This document shows positions 1 through 13,522 of a DNA stretch of 64,000 bases, piece by piece (within the stretch, counting starts at the first letter, position 1; each line of letters starts with the position of its first letter). Made by a program: the position numbers and the translations under genes. Under the pieces are notes generated by a model, which saw nothing but the letters and a program-made list of their open reading frames with translations, ran no database searches and was not told the origin of the DNA. The DNA is from Lineus longissimus (lineage: Eukaryota > Nemertea > Pilidiophora > Heteronemertea > Lineidae), in assembly GCF_910592395.1 (NCBI RefSeq), contig NC_088313.1, positions 20,538,437-20,602,436 on the forward strand, read 5' to 3'.

Positions 1-1705
1 CTAATTACCAACAAAATCAAAATCAAAACATGCAAAAACAACCAGATGACCTTTTGTTCCTGTTTCCTTTGACATCGTCTTAGTGACAAAAGCCCTCGCA
101 ACGGAAGACTTTTTTTGTGAAAAAGATCAGAGTATTTGCCTGTCTGATAGAGGATTATGAAGTGTCATATTTTATCTTTGAAGTTCCCTTCAGCTAATGG
201 TTCCCAGCCAAAACACTCGATGTATGATATGTTCATGTTTTTCTTCCTACAATTACCTATATGACCATCTTTGCCTTCCTGATTTTTTATGCAAACCTGT
301 CTTTGACAGTGAATGGGCAAATAACTGCATCTCGCCTGTCCAAATTGTAACATGGTGGACAGCTACCCCGCCGGCTGCCCGAGGGCGTTCCTTTTTCTGG
401 TCGTTCGTTGTATGAGCTTGTCTGACGTAAGGTAACGAAGATAGACTGACTAATTGTATCAACTAAGATTTTGGTATCAATTGATACATGCATCAATATC
501 AATAATGAATGGGAAATCAACTTTCGTTAACATCGTTCGAAATTCGGATTTTGATATGAAAATTGTTTCCACTGTAAATTTGACTGTATCTCGGTCCTCT
601 TGGCACAAGTTGGTTATTTTCCAAATGAATTTCTGTCACGTTTCACAAAATTAATGAACAGTTTTTGATCGATAATGACTCCATTTGTCAGCCATGATTT
701 ATTTCGTTCCGTGTGGGTCATTTTATCTGGAGACCTATTGGAAAATAATTTAAACCCGATTTGGCAGCAAATAACGTGTAAGAGTGTTCGAAGGGTCCAT
801 CATCATTAGTTATAGTTATATCTTCGATATCCTAGCAAACCAGATTGGCAGTATCATCTCTTGTGTGATAATACCATTATTTGATTATGATACGGTGTTC
901 AATTTCGAAGTGTATGTTATCCGATTGAGGAGACGGATCGAACCATACCATTTGGTTTGCTCTTGTTTGTTTTTTTAACAAGAGTAGCAGAGTCATTTGT
1001 CATGCCATCTTCCCTTATTAGTATGCTAGACTTCCAGAACTACCTCCATTATTGAAATAAATCCGACAGCACGTTTCTGCCCGATGATTAATTATGTCTA
1101 GCCAGAATCCCTGCCCATCAGAAGCAGTGGCATTTTACAGAGATGCGTTCAAACTAAGGATGGATGCTGTGATTACTTCGACAGAGTTTTCCGGAGGTCG
1201 TGTCACTGGTTTTGACAGCAATACTTCTAACTAGTCCTACTTCCACGGGGTGGCCGTGGGCATTGTCTCAGTCTATATGAATATTTAGATGGCCTTACAT
1301 TAAGCCATGGAGACAGGTTGCGAGGCATTTGCAACTCCAACTTACTGAAGTGACCAAAGGTTTTGCACTGCCCACCCATAAGCCTCAGATTACTTGGTCA
1401 ACTATAATTTCCTCTGCTGATGCTGTTATTGTGAGGAGTGAATGTCTATTGAAGCACGACTAGAAGGAATCATTTGCTTGCGGAGATGGCTTAAGCCCCC
1501 AGCCTCGCGACCATCGACCATTACTAACCACGGGCAAAACAAGACAGTGTAGTGTCACTGACAGCCTCTATCTATCACACAATTAAACTGACCACACATA
1601 ATAGCCGTGAAAGACTTGGTACACGTTCATGCCATTTCGGCCGGATGTTAGCTTGACCACGGTGCGTGATAACTGCAGTCGAGAGATACAAGGAGATTAA
1701 CGACT

Positions 1706-1726
1706 GGGGGGGGGGGGGGGGGGGGG
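1706..1726. repeat. Poly-G tract (21 G)
   Basis: An uninterrupted run of 21 G residues read directly from the sequence. Runs this long can form G-quadruplexes and are prone to length error in assemblies, so the exact length is uncertain. Confidence 0.9.
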
Positions 1727-2577
1727 TCAGCGTGTGGGGAAAGTAGACATTTGATATTTTTTTATTCGATTAAGTTTGATGAGCAGACGTTCGTGATAAC
1801 ATACAGCTAAACGAAGACGTGGAAAATCGATCAACAGTTACCATCATCATCAAAATCCTTATAGGCCTACTATCTGTTTTAGAACTGGGTCGTTGACGGA
1901 TGATCTACCTTATATCCCCATGGTCGCTCTTTAAGTCATGATATGGGCTATGAGTAAAGTGAGGAAATATCCAGCTAATCCACATGGGCAGCTTTGAAGC
2001 AAGCGTTTACCAAACAGCTCTCAATCGACACCGATACTGGTTCGGCTGCTGGCCTTGGAAAGCCTTTTGAAGAGCTACGAACGACGAAGTAAGAAGTATG
2101 AAAAAAAGATGTATTTTATCGACAATTCTTACAGCTAAGATGATTTCTCGAGTTTCGTACATGAAGCAAGGAGCTTGATGACACCACAGTCATTCGTACT
2201 TCGTTCTCCGTCGTTCGTACGGCGGATTACGAAAACCTGCCTTTTAACAGGCATGCTTGTTTACATGCATTTGACCAGGAAAGTCATTAACCAACGCGTA
2301 AGGACTTTAGGGTAATTCGCTACAGAAGCATCCATCAATCCTAACATTATTTCCAGAGACTAATTACCCTGGAGATTGATTGGAAAACGAAATGGACAGC
2401 GTGCTTGTCCTCGGCAGTGCACTGGGGCGTGATTGAAAGCGAGGCTGCTCACTCATCATACTTAATGCATGTTTTGACTTTTCCCGTTGTTCTATGACGT
2501 AAGTGTGACCTCTACAGCGACCCCGTGTCTTTTGAAGTGCGTAGGTGTCATGGTTACAAAATGCCCAATGCGTCCAC

Positions 2578-2607
2578 GGATGGATGGAAGGATGGAAGGA
2601 AGGACGG
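2578..2607. repeat. GGAT/GGAA microsatellite
   Basis: Imperfect tetranucleotide repeat made of GGAT and GGAA units, about 30 bp long. Confidence 0.8.
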
Positions 2608-4047
2608 ACACCATTAGAATAGCTATTTGACCAGCTTCGCTGAATTTGTCAACTGAGCTAAAAACATTTGATTTGGCTGCGTCAGACATCAACTTATTAC
2701 GGAATTCATCAATCTTGATATGGCATGGAATTGGTGATTGTGCTGTGTAATTAGGTTGTTATTAGATGGAACAACACAGATGCGATTAACGCAAGCACCT
2801 GAGTCCTCCAATGGTAGCCATCGCTATCATTACAATCCTGTGGATTGTCCAATCAGCAGTCAAAATTCATAAATTCATGGACATCAATCACCAAAGATGT
2901 ATTCTAAAGAACAATCAAACCCACAGCTCACCAAATGGAACCACCCGATTAAGCTAAGTGTAATTAATGACTCAACAACTCCCGCGCCCATTTGGCAGAA
3001 GATTGAGAACGGTGCCTCAGAACCAAGAATTTGAAAATCTTGCCTCATTCTTGAGAAGGATATTGCAAGGAATGGTCATTTTTACTAGTCTCCCTTCACT
3101 GCCTTATTCTGATGGTCATGTTCTGACGTTTCAAATATATTGAATTCTGCATCGCCCATAAACTTCTAAATATGTAACTTTGGGTCATCCTATATCAAGG
3201 GTAGGATCATATTGGCATGATGTGTTGAGCAAAGTGCAGGCTGCTAAATCAGCGCGCAAAACTACTCTTCTTTCAGAAATATGGTATGAACCTCAGGCTA
3301 GCACTCTCACCAGTTTCTTACGTTAATGTACTACCTACGCCCTTAATAATGCATCAAAGTGGCTCTTCTTCTTTCTCTAATGATTCATCTACTAGAGTCT
3401 CAGTTATTAATTTCGTAATTAAATCATCTGTTCGGATCTGATCTAGCTTCAACCTGAGTGCACAGAATTGGTTTAGATTAATGTTAGCTGAGTCGGAGAA
3501 CGCACACAGAGTAATATTTCAATAACCGACACAGTTTATCATCTTTCAGACAAGTCGTCTGCAGTGAAAGGTTGCAGTGATTTAACTTACAACCAAGTCT
3601 AATTGAATGAACCGAGCATATTCACGAGTATGTATACATGAGTGAAACTCATCCGTTGACAATAATCTGTACCAAAAATATCAGCTCTCAAGAATAGAAT
3701 TAGAAACAATATAAAATTAGCAATTCAAGTCATATTCTATTAATGTCTCTCATGAATGAAAGAGTCACGTTATAGAAATCATGAGATCATAACAAATATA
3801 TCTCCATGTTAAAACACTCTAATATAGATCGTATACTACGCCTCAGCAAATCTGCATCCCGACTTAGAATGAACATGGGCACGTTAGAGGACGTCGTGAA
3901 TGGACACGAACGGTCGTAATAAGCCTGCCGAGATGATTAGTATGGATACTGTAGGATGCACGTGCTTCCTTGGCATCACGTGAGACGTTCTTGATCAACC
4001 AACACAAAGCGAGAGTTGCCAGAGCACTGACGAACAAAGTATATACT

Positions 4048-5187
4048 ATGACAAAGTTGAATATTCATTTCATTCCGCGAACACTTTCTCAAGCAAGTCT
4101 AGAAAGTTTGCCACATGATAATGTTACCATCATGACGGTAACATTCCAAACTGCGAATCTCACAACATCTTCTGGATCTTCTGGTGAGAGCGCACTACTT
4201 TCAGCCTTGACGGAGTTCATTTCTCACTTCGGTGTTTACGTCACAGCCGTAGTGATGGCTTCAGGGATTTTAGGAAATCTTCTTTCTATCGTGATCTTTT
4301 TCAGGCTTCGCCACCGTGACATAGTCACCGCGACCTATCTTGGCCCACTAGCTGTTGCAGATCTCGTCAATCTATGCGTCGGCGTCAATGGATGGGTGGA
4401 TAAAGGCGTCTACGCCTTTTCTGGAGGTACTGTCTATGTCGAGGAAGCGCTCTCAGACGAGCACTGCAAATTTCGCACCTTTTTGTTTATGTTCTGTGGC
4501 TCATTGTCTACTTGGATTCTGGTAACATTCTGTGTTGAAAGATGCTTTGCAGTGTGGCGCCCCTTGAAAGTCGCCTCTACATTTACGCAGAGGAGACGAA
4601 AAAGTACCATTGTGGGTGTTATGATAATATCTGTTTTCCTCGGAGCAGCAATTGTTCCCACCTTTAAACTAGTTTACGACTCGGATGCATCTGGGCATAT
4701 CATTCCTGACTGCCGGCCCGCACTGACGGAGTATTGGCATTTTGTAGTGTTTCCGATGGTCTATTTTGGCTTTTATTTATACCTCCCAATTTTCAGTGTA
4801 TTTATCCTAAATGCTCTCATCGTCTTCGGGGTGCAGCGAGCTGATCGCGATGCAGGTACAGTCATATCGGGCACCAGTAAGCGCACAAGTCAGAATGAAC
4901 GAAAGATCATCAAAAACCTCGTCCTGGTTTCCGCTACGTACATCTTTGCTGTGACGCCCCTTTGTGTTGTTGGTACAATACAGATCATGGGCGAGGTTAC
5001 AAACTGGAGTAACATCGCTCCAGATATGATTGCTTTAGTTCACCAGATGGCAGATTTTGCCTTCACCTTCCACATCATCAACTACAGTGCTAATTACATA
5101 ATATACGTAGTTTCCTTGGACTTCTACCGGGCTGAGTTTAAAAAGCTCCTCTGCTGCGGATTAGCTCGAAAGAATGGTAAAGGCTAG
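4048..5187 (+). CDS. Class A (rhodopsin-like) G protein-coupled receptor, single exon
   Basis: A 379-residue seven-transmembrane receptor of the plasma membrane; the ligand cannot be told from sequence. Class A landmarks are visible: GN in TM1 (N77), LAVAD in TM2 (D105), a Cys before TM3 (C140), Cys in extracellular loop 2 (C222), ERC at 164-166 in place of DRY, and N-Y-x-x-Y at the end of TM7 in place of NPxxY. C369/C370 after helix 8 are likely palmitoylation sites. The N-terminal tail has two N-glycosylation sequons (N25, N37). I chose ATG 4048; the frame is open further upstream but only from a TTG, and ATG 4132 is an alternative that loses the first sequon. It is the only plus-strand receptor here and is not a close relative of the two minus-strand arrays. 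Confidence 0.93.
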   Translation: MTKLNIHFIPRTLSQASLESLPHDNVTIMTVTFQTANLTTSSGSSGESALLSALTEFISHFGVYVTAVVMASGILGNLLSIVIFFRLRHRDIVTATYLGPLAVADLVNLCVGVNGWVDKGVYAFSGGTVYVEEALSDEHCKFRTFLFMFCGSLSTWILVTFCVERCFAVWRPLKVASTFTQRRRKSTIVGVMIISVFLGAAIVPTFKLVYDSDASGHIIPDCRPALTEYWHFVVFPMVYFGFYLYLPIFSVFILNALIVFGVQRADRDAGTVISGTSKRTSQNERKIIKNLVLVSATYIFAVTPLCVVGTIQIMGEVTNWSNIAPDMIALVHQMADFAFTFHIINYSANYIIYVVSLDFYRAEFKKLLCCGLARKNGKG

Positions 5188-8100
5188 TTTGATAGGCAAT
5201 TATTAGTTGGCAGTAATGTGTTGCACGAAGTTGGACTGGGAGCTTCCAACGACCTATAATTGAGAGAAAGGTGCTCAAGTCAGACCGATGTATAAAACCA
5301 ACTACCAGTCAGTCCACAGTCATGATTTATATTTCAACTTGTTGATGCTCTTCTTCAAGTCCACACAGGTTCGGTATGTAGACTTGGTACGTCCTGACCG
5401 TCTCCAATTTGATGATGACCCAGACTAACACCATCATGACAGCTGGCTGGTTCGGCAAACGATCCACTGGTGGCTGATCCGTTTTTCACACTGGTCCGCA
5501 GCACCAATCAGAAAGAACATGGTCACAGATTGGTTCTGCAAATGAATCATCGTTTGGGCAGTCACAGGAAAGCAGTCACGTGATCTGCGGATTATATCAA
5601 GTCCAGCACCAGAAAGGTTATGAAATGAAGACTCCTTCCTAAGAAATGACGACGAGCAAGAGAAGCTGCATGGTGCCACGATAGACAACATCAAAGAAGC
5701 CATACTTGACATCATGGCGTTTAGGTACAGCTTTCATATATCTGGTCTGGTCACCCAAGAATATTATCGAGTATTGCAGAATTCTGATAAAACTAAGAAG
5801 TTTCAAGAGCAATGTCTCGATTATCACTCTTGGCAAGATTGGCACCATATTTTAAGAGAGCGATGAAACTCATCACGACACGTTCTCTCAAACGATTGTT
5901 AAACGATCTGCGATGACATTTAATAAGACGCCACAACTTCACATATCAGAAATCTCTCTTCCAAACCAAAAACTATTCGATTTCGTACTTATTTGGATCG
6001 TAAATGAAGCAATCTATGTCCTAAAAGAGCTATAAAATGATATATATCAATCATTGATATGGCTATCAATCTGTTGAATCGAATCGTCGAATAGTCTTGC
6101 AAACATAAAGAGATACCCGAACAAGATGATGTACTCGTTTATCCCTATAATTATTCTATACGCCACGCTATGAACGTGCCGCAGCCTGTTATTAAGCAAC
6201 CTTGATATTTTGATCATAGTGTTTAGAGGAGGAAGTATCTGGAGACTATATGTATGGCATGATTATACATCAAACGTTAAAAGCCAGTCATGTATACTTT
6301 GCATCGACTTCCCTTCCTGCCGTCGAATACGTCATCGGGAGCATATGTGGTGCCAATGCAGTTTTGACTTGTATTGAGTAGTCACGAAGACTGAGACTGC
6401 CGACGTGATCTCACACCAGCATACTGGTTGTGACTTTGTCTTTGAAATATCGTTGTTTGATGAATTAAAATTACAAGCTGATCCTAATGAATCTCTTGCG
6501 AGTAGTAAGGTACGTCACTCTTGCCGATTTGGGTTTCTATTACAGCATCGTGAAAATTGGATTCACCACGGCCTATTACTTAACGAACAGGAAATAGACG
6601 ATATCGTTTTTGCGATTTTGCAACCCATCATAAAAATGGACAGCCGAATACTTATTTGCATCACGCCAGATTTAGTACCAATGGCATTATCAAGGTCACT
6701 GTTAACAAGCCGTCGACTGCCAAGTCACCTTCAATTTCTACAGTAGTAGCAGCCATGATACTGAAATCACCTTTGGTTTTTCTTATGCCTGCTGTCACTA
6801 CTGTCGTCATTGGCTAAACCACAGGGGTCTGCCGATAAATACAATTAAATGGTGGAGATGACTGCAATGTGAGCCGATTAGGCGGACACAGCACAAATTA
6901 ACCGGATCGTTCGCCAAGACAGCTTGTGGAGACATTCGTTCTAATCTTCTCGTTAATTTCGCTAAATGTAACCAGTGAAGCTTGTTGACTTACAGGTCAT
7001 GCAGCGGGTAGGCAGGAGTCAAAAATGACATGAAATTGGTATCTGTGTTTTTAAAGGGATTTCGCCGCCAACGGAAGAACTGGACATGTATTTCTGATTC
7101 ACGATGGTTGATAGAGCTGGAATGGTTTTAAAACCTTCTTGATGCGTGCAAATTGGCCTTTTCTACGACGCCCTATTGCTCATTATATCCCCTGTAGATG
7201 CACGAATGATGGTTCGTACTCTATGATAATGGCAGTGCGTATCCGGTGCATCAAACGTCTTTTTTCCCTGTCCAAACCTTAAAGGCAGACCAGGCTTTAG
7301 GTTGGAGCAAGGTCAACCAGACGAAATGTCACCAAAGGACCGATGCAGGTGTCTTAACAATACACTTCGGCAATATACAATTGGTGTACCGGGAATGTCT
7401 TTATCATCAAGTCAAACAAGACCTAGTGTCCTTACTGTGAATATTTCTCAGCCCCACTGCCTGTCACTTCGAAGTATTTAAAATACGTTTTACACGATTA
7501 GATATCTAGATCTATTTTGTGCCTCTCAGATATTGCCAAAACCTGACAAGGGCTCGGCTGCTATAAAACAAGTTTGGTAACTAACTTGACCTCTTCTCCT
7601 TCAGTTAAGGTCATTAAAACTTGAGGCCAACTTGTAATGCCAGCGTTAGTGGCAGAACATGTTTTGAACAACCCTGCCTAAACAATCACGAGATAACATC
7701 ACAAATGGAGATACTACATCACATATTCTTGAGCTGTCCAATTGATGGAAATCAACGAGCATGTCTCGATTCAATTCCACACCGGTCGCCCACACCTTGT
7801 TCTATCTTAAAATAAATGTAATCAGTTTTTATGATCAAAACAACAACACTCGGGCGTGGTAACCTTACCTCATAAAGCTACAATTCCACTCGCATTCGCA
7901 ATGTCTGTTACATTTTGCCTCAATTTCTCTCTTTCTTCCATTAATCTACTTTTCTGTCAAAATCACGTCGTGTGTAATTTAAAAACAGGAGTTATTGCCA
8001 TGTCACGGAGAACCACCGTTAAAAAATAGAAATGACAACGGTACTGAGACGTTTTGTTATTATGCGTCAATCACTCACTGTTTGTGCGGGTATTTCGAAG

Positions 8101-11100
8101 GAGTCGGCTGGAGAAGAGGAGCTGGCAACAAAGATTCGCTTTCAACATTTGACCTCATTACCTTCGGTGAGTTATAGTAGGATTTTACCAATACATCACA
8201 GCGGCAAAGAGCAATCGCACCCCTAAGATCGAAGAGCGAGACCCTAAATTGACAAACTAGCGAGATTTCCTCAGGACCTGATTCCATCTTGTATGCATAG
8301 AGTCAATATTTTATCCATCAAGTATGACACCCCGGGTGGCTTGGTGTTTATATTTCGCAAAATGTCAATATAATCATCCGTTGCCATCAGAGAGTCTTGG
8401 TGAAATGATCCCTAAAACAAATCAATTATTCAACAGTATGACATGTGGCCGTGGTCGATACAACCGCCCTGAAGGTGTTTTTGAGCTTCACTTTGTTGGT
8501 ATCGATAAGAACGGATAGCAGTCAAAGAGAAATGTCACGGTCATTCGACCAGTGCATCTTTCTTCTTCCTCTCAGGAATGTTCAATATCGTGTTAATAAC
8601 ATTCTTCACCAGAAACAAATTAAATTTCTCAAATTACTTCAAATAAGCACTGAAGCAATTCATGTTTAATATTTGTTTTCATTAAAGCAAATGGTAATAA
8701 ATTTCTCTTCGACATTTATTTCCCTTTTGCTGCATTTCGTGTTAGTTTAAGTATGATTAAGACGAATCCAGCCAGAACACATTATCAGTATAACATTAGA
8801 AGCATAGCAATGTGAGGTCGCTTATACAGAGCGAATCTGAAAATAATCAGCCAAGATGAATTCACTGAGCTATCTTCCTACTCCTTCACCTTTGTCTCCG
8901 CAACGTTTAATGTCAATGGTACTTCTTCATTAGAAACTACCAAGTTTGAATGTAGATTCTTTAGCCCGCAATTGACAAAGTTCCTGTTCTCATTTAAACA
9001 ACTCTAAATCTTCATTTATCGATATTTGTTGTAAATTTGAAACTCCTTTGTCAGAGTGATCAAAGTTTTCCCTGTTTTTGTTTTATCCAGCACTTTGCAA
9101 CCGGTAGAACGAGAGATGACAACAACTCAAGCGAGAGACCAGTGATTTTATTACGAGAAACTCAAAGCTTTGTATTTCACTTCTGTCGCCAAAGCTGTGG
9201 AAAATGGCAACTAATAATGAGGATCAGCCTGATAGAGTCTTCAGTAATGATATCAGCTGTAGACACTGAGCTACAGGGACGGTCTGAATAGTTCTGGTTC
9301 GTCATATTTTAATACGATTTTAACTTTTTGAATGAGAAAGAGCAGAATAGACTTTGAAATATAATCCATGATAGCGAGCGGTGTATTATGTTTCAAGCGG
9401 TTGGGATCAAACCTTTGGTTGAAAAACACCTAAAGTGTTGAAATAATTTGTTACTAATCCCAGGGCTGTCCATTTGCACAAAGGGTGGACGTTTTGGAAA
9501 CTAGTCCCGCGAATAGAAGACACATTAATCGATGTGTCACTGGCCAAAACCGGAGTATGAAAAAAAAATGTTTTACCCACCTATATTATCTTGAAAATAC
9601 TTGTCACTTCGCCAGCTGTGTCATTATTGACAACTTCTCATGTTAACACGGCCAAATAAGTAAGCAGAGTGATTAACGTCACAGTATGTACCAGGAGTAT
9701 GATGTTGCAGGTCGTGGATCAGATGAAATTGATATAACCATCCGCAATTAACGGCAAGCGATATTGGGAAAGGTTACCATCGGGTCATCATCGGGCTATC
9801 ATCAATAATTTACGGAATTGTCATTTGAACGCGACTGGCAGTGAAGGAGAATCGGAAGGAGGGTATACGGATATACAGTGCCGATTTCGAACTGAGTGGA
9901 CTCCAGTAGTACATGTATTGTCTGCTTTGTCCATTGTTTTGTTTTACTTTAATATTCTCCTAAATAGCAAGAAGGAATAAATAGGCGACGTATATTATAT
10001 CCTTCTGCGTTGCAATTTAAAATGAACTGCTTTTTTTAACATGAACACCAAGTCGCACAAAATGGTGCTAGATAATGACATTGTCACATCGGAGAGGAGC
10101 CGTGCAACAAAGCAAGGCATTCAATTTCACGCCCTGAAGCATCTACGCGTTAGAAATAGAAACTCAGCTTGTAATATCATACTAGATATCTGTCACCTTG
10201 ACTAATGAACATCCGTTTGTTCATTTTGAAATTAAAATGAAACATTACTATATTTTTGATTAGCTAAATCATCAAAAGTTTTATACAATGGGTTTTGATA
10301 CGGATTCATTCATGGCTGTATGAAGTCAACATTTTAGATGCGATAGACGGCATGACTGTGGACAGTTCTGTGGAACATATATGCTTTAGTCCTGATGAAT
10401 ACATCACTATCGTAACATCAAATATTAGGAGAAGAAATGAAAGAAAGTCAACGTATGCCTTAAAGGTCTGAACCCTTTTTAGACTGACTCCACATATCAA
10501 GGTTGGATTTCAAATTGTGTTGTGTGTTATTTTGTAACCCCTACTATTCTACCGTTATATAGATGGTCGAAAAGATTTTCATAAGGTAAGTATGTTTGCT
10601 GACAAATCGATACTAAATTGGTGTCTTCAGCACAGTCTACCACTCAACGCACTAAGGCCGCGTCAGGCTAAATACCCATATACCTTTGACACCCAGAGAT
10701 CACACCATTTGTGGTAACTACTACAAATTAGCAACAAAATCGATGCCAATGTTGCCAAGTCTTCTGGCAAGTCGATAAATGATCAATCTCTGGATAGGTT
10801 AGAGGATACGGCGTCTCATGTTTGACGCAGCCCTTATTAAAGGGTGTTTGGTCGGGCCGGAATCCTTTGAAAGACTAGACATGTCCCTTGGGTGCTACCA
10901 CCGGTCTTCACCGAGATATTTTATCCACATGGGATGATAATGCCGCGGTTGGATTATCCTTTTTCGCCAAGAATTTTTATTTCCTGATCATATTACTCGA
11001 AACGGTTGCACTGAGCTGTCATAAGAGCATACTACAGGATTGTTCGCTCGCAAATGGATATCCCAGTGGCAATTTTGATTACTTTTGATTATTTATTTGT

Positions 11101-11179
11101 CTTGAGGGCTGGAAAAAGCAACTGCGCCAGCCGTAAAGAGGCATGAAATTCCCGTATGTTTCATTATAGAATTAAACGT

Positions 11180-11208
11180 AAATCTAATGAAAAGTCTCCG
11201 GAAAACTT
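11180..11208 (+). repeat. Left target-site duplication of LINE insertion
   Basis: A 29-bp sequence that recurs at 11521-11549 with a single A/C difference, flanking the LINE remnant on both sides. This is the signature of target-primed insertion. Confidence 0.8.
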
Positions 11209-11346
11209 GTAAATCTAATGAAGTACGTAAATCTGAGGCGTGACCAAAGCTATGGAATGAGCTGCCAAATAGTGTTCGTGGCCAGAGTACCCTGGGTCGT
11301 TTTAAAACTACACTAAAAACTCATATTTTTAAGAAATTCTTTTGAT

Positions 11347-11379
<33 letters not shown>

Positions 11380-11520
11380 CCACCAGCACGTTTTCTTTAG
11401 TAATGACTTTTATTCTCTCATGTATTAATGTTTTATTGTTTTATTATAAATTGTAAAGCGCTTAGAAGTTTTAACAACGTTAAGCGCTATAAAAATGTTT
11501 TTAATAGTAGTAATAATAAT
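11209..11520 (+). mobile_element. 5'-truncated non-LTR retrotransposon (LINE) 3' end
   Basis: Only the last ~30 codons of a reverse-transcriptase ORF remain, at about 11250-11345. They read LWNELPNSVRG followed by FKTTLKTHIFKKFF and a TGA stop, which is the characteristic carboxy-terminus of CR1/L2/Jockey-type non-LTR elements. A short 3' UTR follows, with a 26-T run (11349-11374) and a GTAAAGCGC/GCGCTATAAA motif pair, ending in a TAA-type microsatellite. Exact flanking duplications of 29 bp mark the insertion borders. The element is dead: no catalytic domain is present. Family assignment below 'non-LTR' is inference from the tail motif. Confidence 0.8.
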
Positions 11521-11549
11521 AAATCTAATGAAACGTCTCCGGAAAACTT
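11521..11549 (+). repeat. Right target-site duplication of LINE insertion
   Basis: Second copy of the 29-bp sequence at 11180-11208, one mismatch. A shorter partial copy of its first 12 bases also occurs at 11211-11222, just inside the left border. Confidence 0.8.
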
Positions 11550-12420
11550 ATTCACTCTCATATACATGCATGTGGCCTCCTCCGCCTAATGTCTTCACAC
11601 ACTGTAGGACAATATTGCCCTTCCTTCACCGCCAATTAGGTGAAGGCGTACGGACAGCCATCCATTGCAATCAAAGCTTTTCACGTTCCCTCTCTATCAA
11701 AACAATGCCGTGTTGCCTTTGATTACGAGTACATGGGCTGCACGACATATAGCCAAGAGAACCTGACTTGCCGAAGACCAATTCTACTCCAGGATGGAAC
11801 CTTGGACGTGGTCATTACTCTCGCATTATCATCACATCGGAATAATCTGGCACCCCTAGTGGTGGAGAGGCGAACTAGTTGGCAAGAATTTCGTAGAGAC
11901 ACACGATTCTATCTCCCTTTTTTCGAGAACAACCTCAATCTTGAGTGAAATGGCGCTAAATCAACCAACGGTATTGCAATCCAACGCTACGAAAATGAAT
12001 TTTAATTTCAAACTTGAGTAACTTTGATGTCAACTTGCATCACTTAACTACAGATCGCAACGTTTCGATTGGAAACGGTTGGCATTTAATCACGACATGA
12101 TGATCATTGGAAATTCATCACAGGGTTAGCAGAAGTGATCATTCATAAAATCAGTTCGGGATGAAGTGATCAAGGTTGATTTCAAAACATAAACAATGTC
12201 GCCATTTTTTTCATCTTTCAAATTTTCAAAGCCAAAATATTTTTGGGACTGATGATGTTTCTTCATTTTGAGCCGAAAAAAAACATGTGAAAAAATATTT
12301 GTACTTAAACGTTTTTTCATCTGTAGCATGACAAATTAGCCGCAAAGAAACATTTAAGTCCACATCCTATCAAACAGGTCGCACATAAGACCATCCATTT
12401 ATTACTGTACACCAGTTGTA

Positions 12421-12575
12421 GGGCTGTGGGCTGTAGGGCTGTGGGCTGTAGGGCTGTGGGCTGTAGGGCTGTGGGCTGTAGGGCTGTGGGCTATAGGGCT
12501 GTGGGCCGTAGGGCTGTGGGCCGTAGGGCTGTGGGCTGTAGGGCTGTGAGCTGTAGGGCTGTGGGCTGTAGGGCT
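12421..12575. repeat. Minisatellite, 10 copies of a 15-bp unit
   Basis: Ten head-to-tail copies of GGGCTGTGGGCTGTA plus a 5-base partial copy. Most units are identical; units 5, 6, 7 and 9 carry one transition each. Because 15 is a multiple of three, all frames stay open across it; on the minus strand it would encode repeats of S-P-T-A-H. I regard this as a repeat, not a gene. Confidence 0.95.
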
Positions 12576-13522
12576 TGACTGAAAGGCTTTAATGACCATT
12601 CTCTGGAAAGCTGGTTGCCCGCGAAGTAAACATTGGCCTCCTAAATTTGTCATTTTATGTTTACTTAATTGTAAGCTATTGCATACTTCAGCGAAGATTT
12701 TAATTGAAAATGTTACATAGTTACTGAACTTTTTTAACGAATAAACATAATGTATGTTCATTGGTTCGCCTGCTTGGCTGCAGTTATTGCTACATAAACA
12801 TCATGGTGCCTTTCAAGGTAGTCCAGTCATGACAGCTTCATTTGCCGAGTACATTAGTTTGCAACATTACATCCCCCCATTGACTGGGTTAGGGTTTATA
12901 CCTCATAAATATCAATTGCTTAAGCCTGCAATCTTCTTTTCGCAATATTCTATTAAGATGGCTGTGGTTTATTGGCGTTTGATTTTTATGTCCTTGACGT
13001 GCGGGTCATCAGGTGGACATGGCTTCAGGTCAAACTTAGAGAATGGTTTCTCTTAAGGCTCTCTTAGGGCTAAGGCATTCCCAATGGACCACCGAAGTTG
13101 GGATTCGCCGGAAGGGAAATTAAGTTGACATTTATAGTTTCTAAGACGTCAGGGTAGCTAATAATCTGAAAGTACACATTTGAGCTCTTGCGAAGACTGC
13201 TTCAATCTAGAGATATTCAGCGACGTTGGACATCAGGTGTTTGCCAGGTGAAATGATTATCTATATGTGTTTATATGCCATATATTTCCATTACCTTGAC
13301 CCATTAATGGCGCTTCCTTGGCTAAGGGAGAGTTACATTGAGATTTATCGATTTGACGGTTTCTATGTTGTAGCCTTGCACCCACTTTGCATCTACCACT
13401 TCAAGGAAATAGTTGATGAATTGCCTTTTTAGCGGGCGTTGACAATGTATTGACGATCATGGTCTCTGTAGCCATACACTGGGGACCATAATCCGTCAGA
13501 ACGCAATAACGCCGGACACTTT

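Larger units (their letters stand above)
1..4047. other. Intergenic, no gene seen
   Basis: No open frame here has recognisable protein motifs, and all are short. The stretch is AT-rich and carries a 21-base G run near 1.7 kb and a short GGAT/GGAA repeat near 2.6 kb. The last few hundred bases should include the promoter of the receptor gene that starts at 4048, but I see no clear TATA box. Confidence 0.6.

Noticed and set aside
3970-4047. N-terminal extension of the first receptor, and similar extensions of array A genes
   Set aside because: These extensions begin at TTG or GTG, which are not expected starts in animal nuclear genes. The first ATG gives a normal receptor N-tail.
5434-5848. 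Possible receptor relic on the minus strand (FFDVVYRGTMQLLLLVV resembles the TM3 region of array A)
   Set aside because: Only one short stretch fits, in one frame, with no second receptor landmark at the right distance. Too weak to call.
12402-12761. 119-codon minus-strand frame with S-P-T-A-H repeats
   Set aside because: The repeats are only the translated 15-bp minisatellite, and the rest has no protein features.
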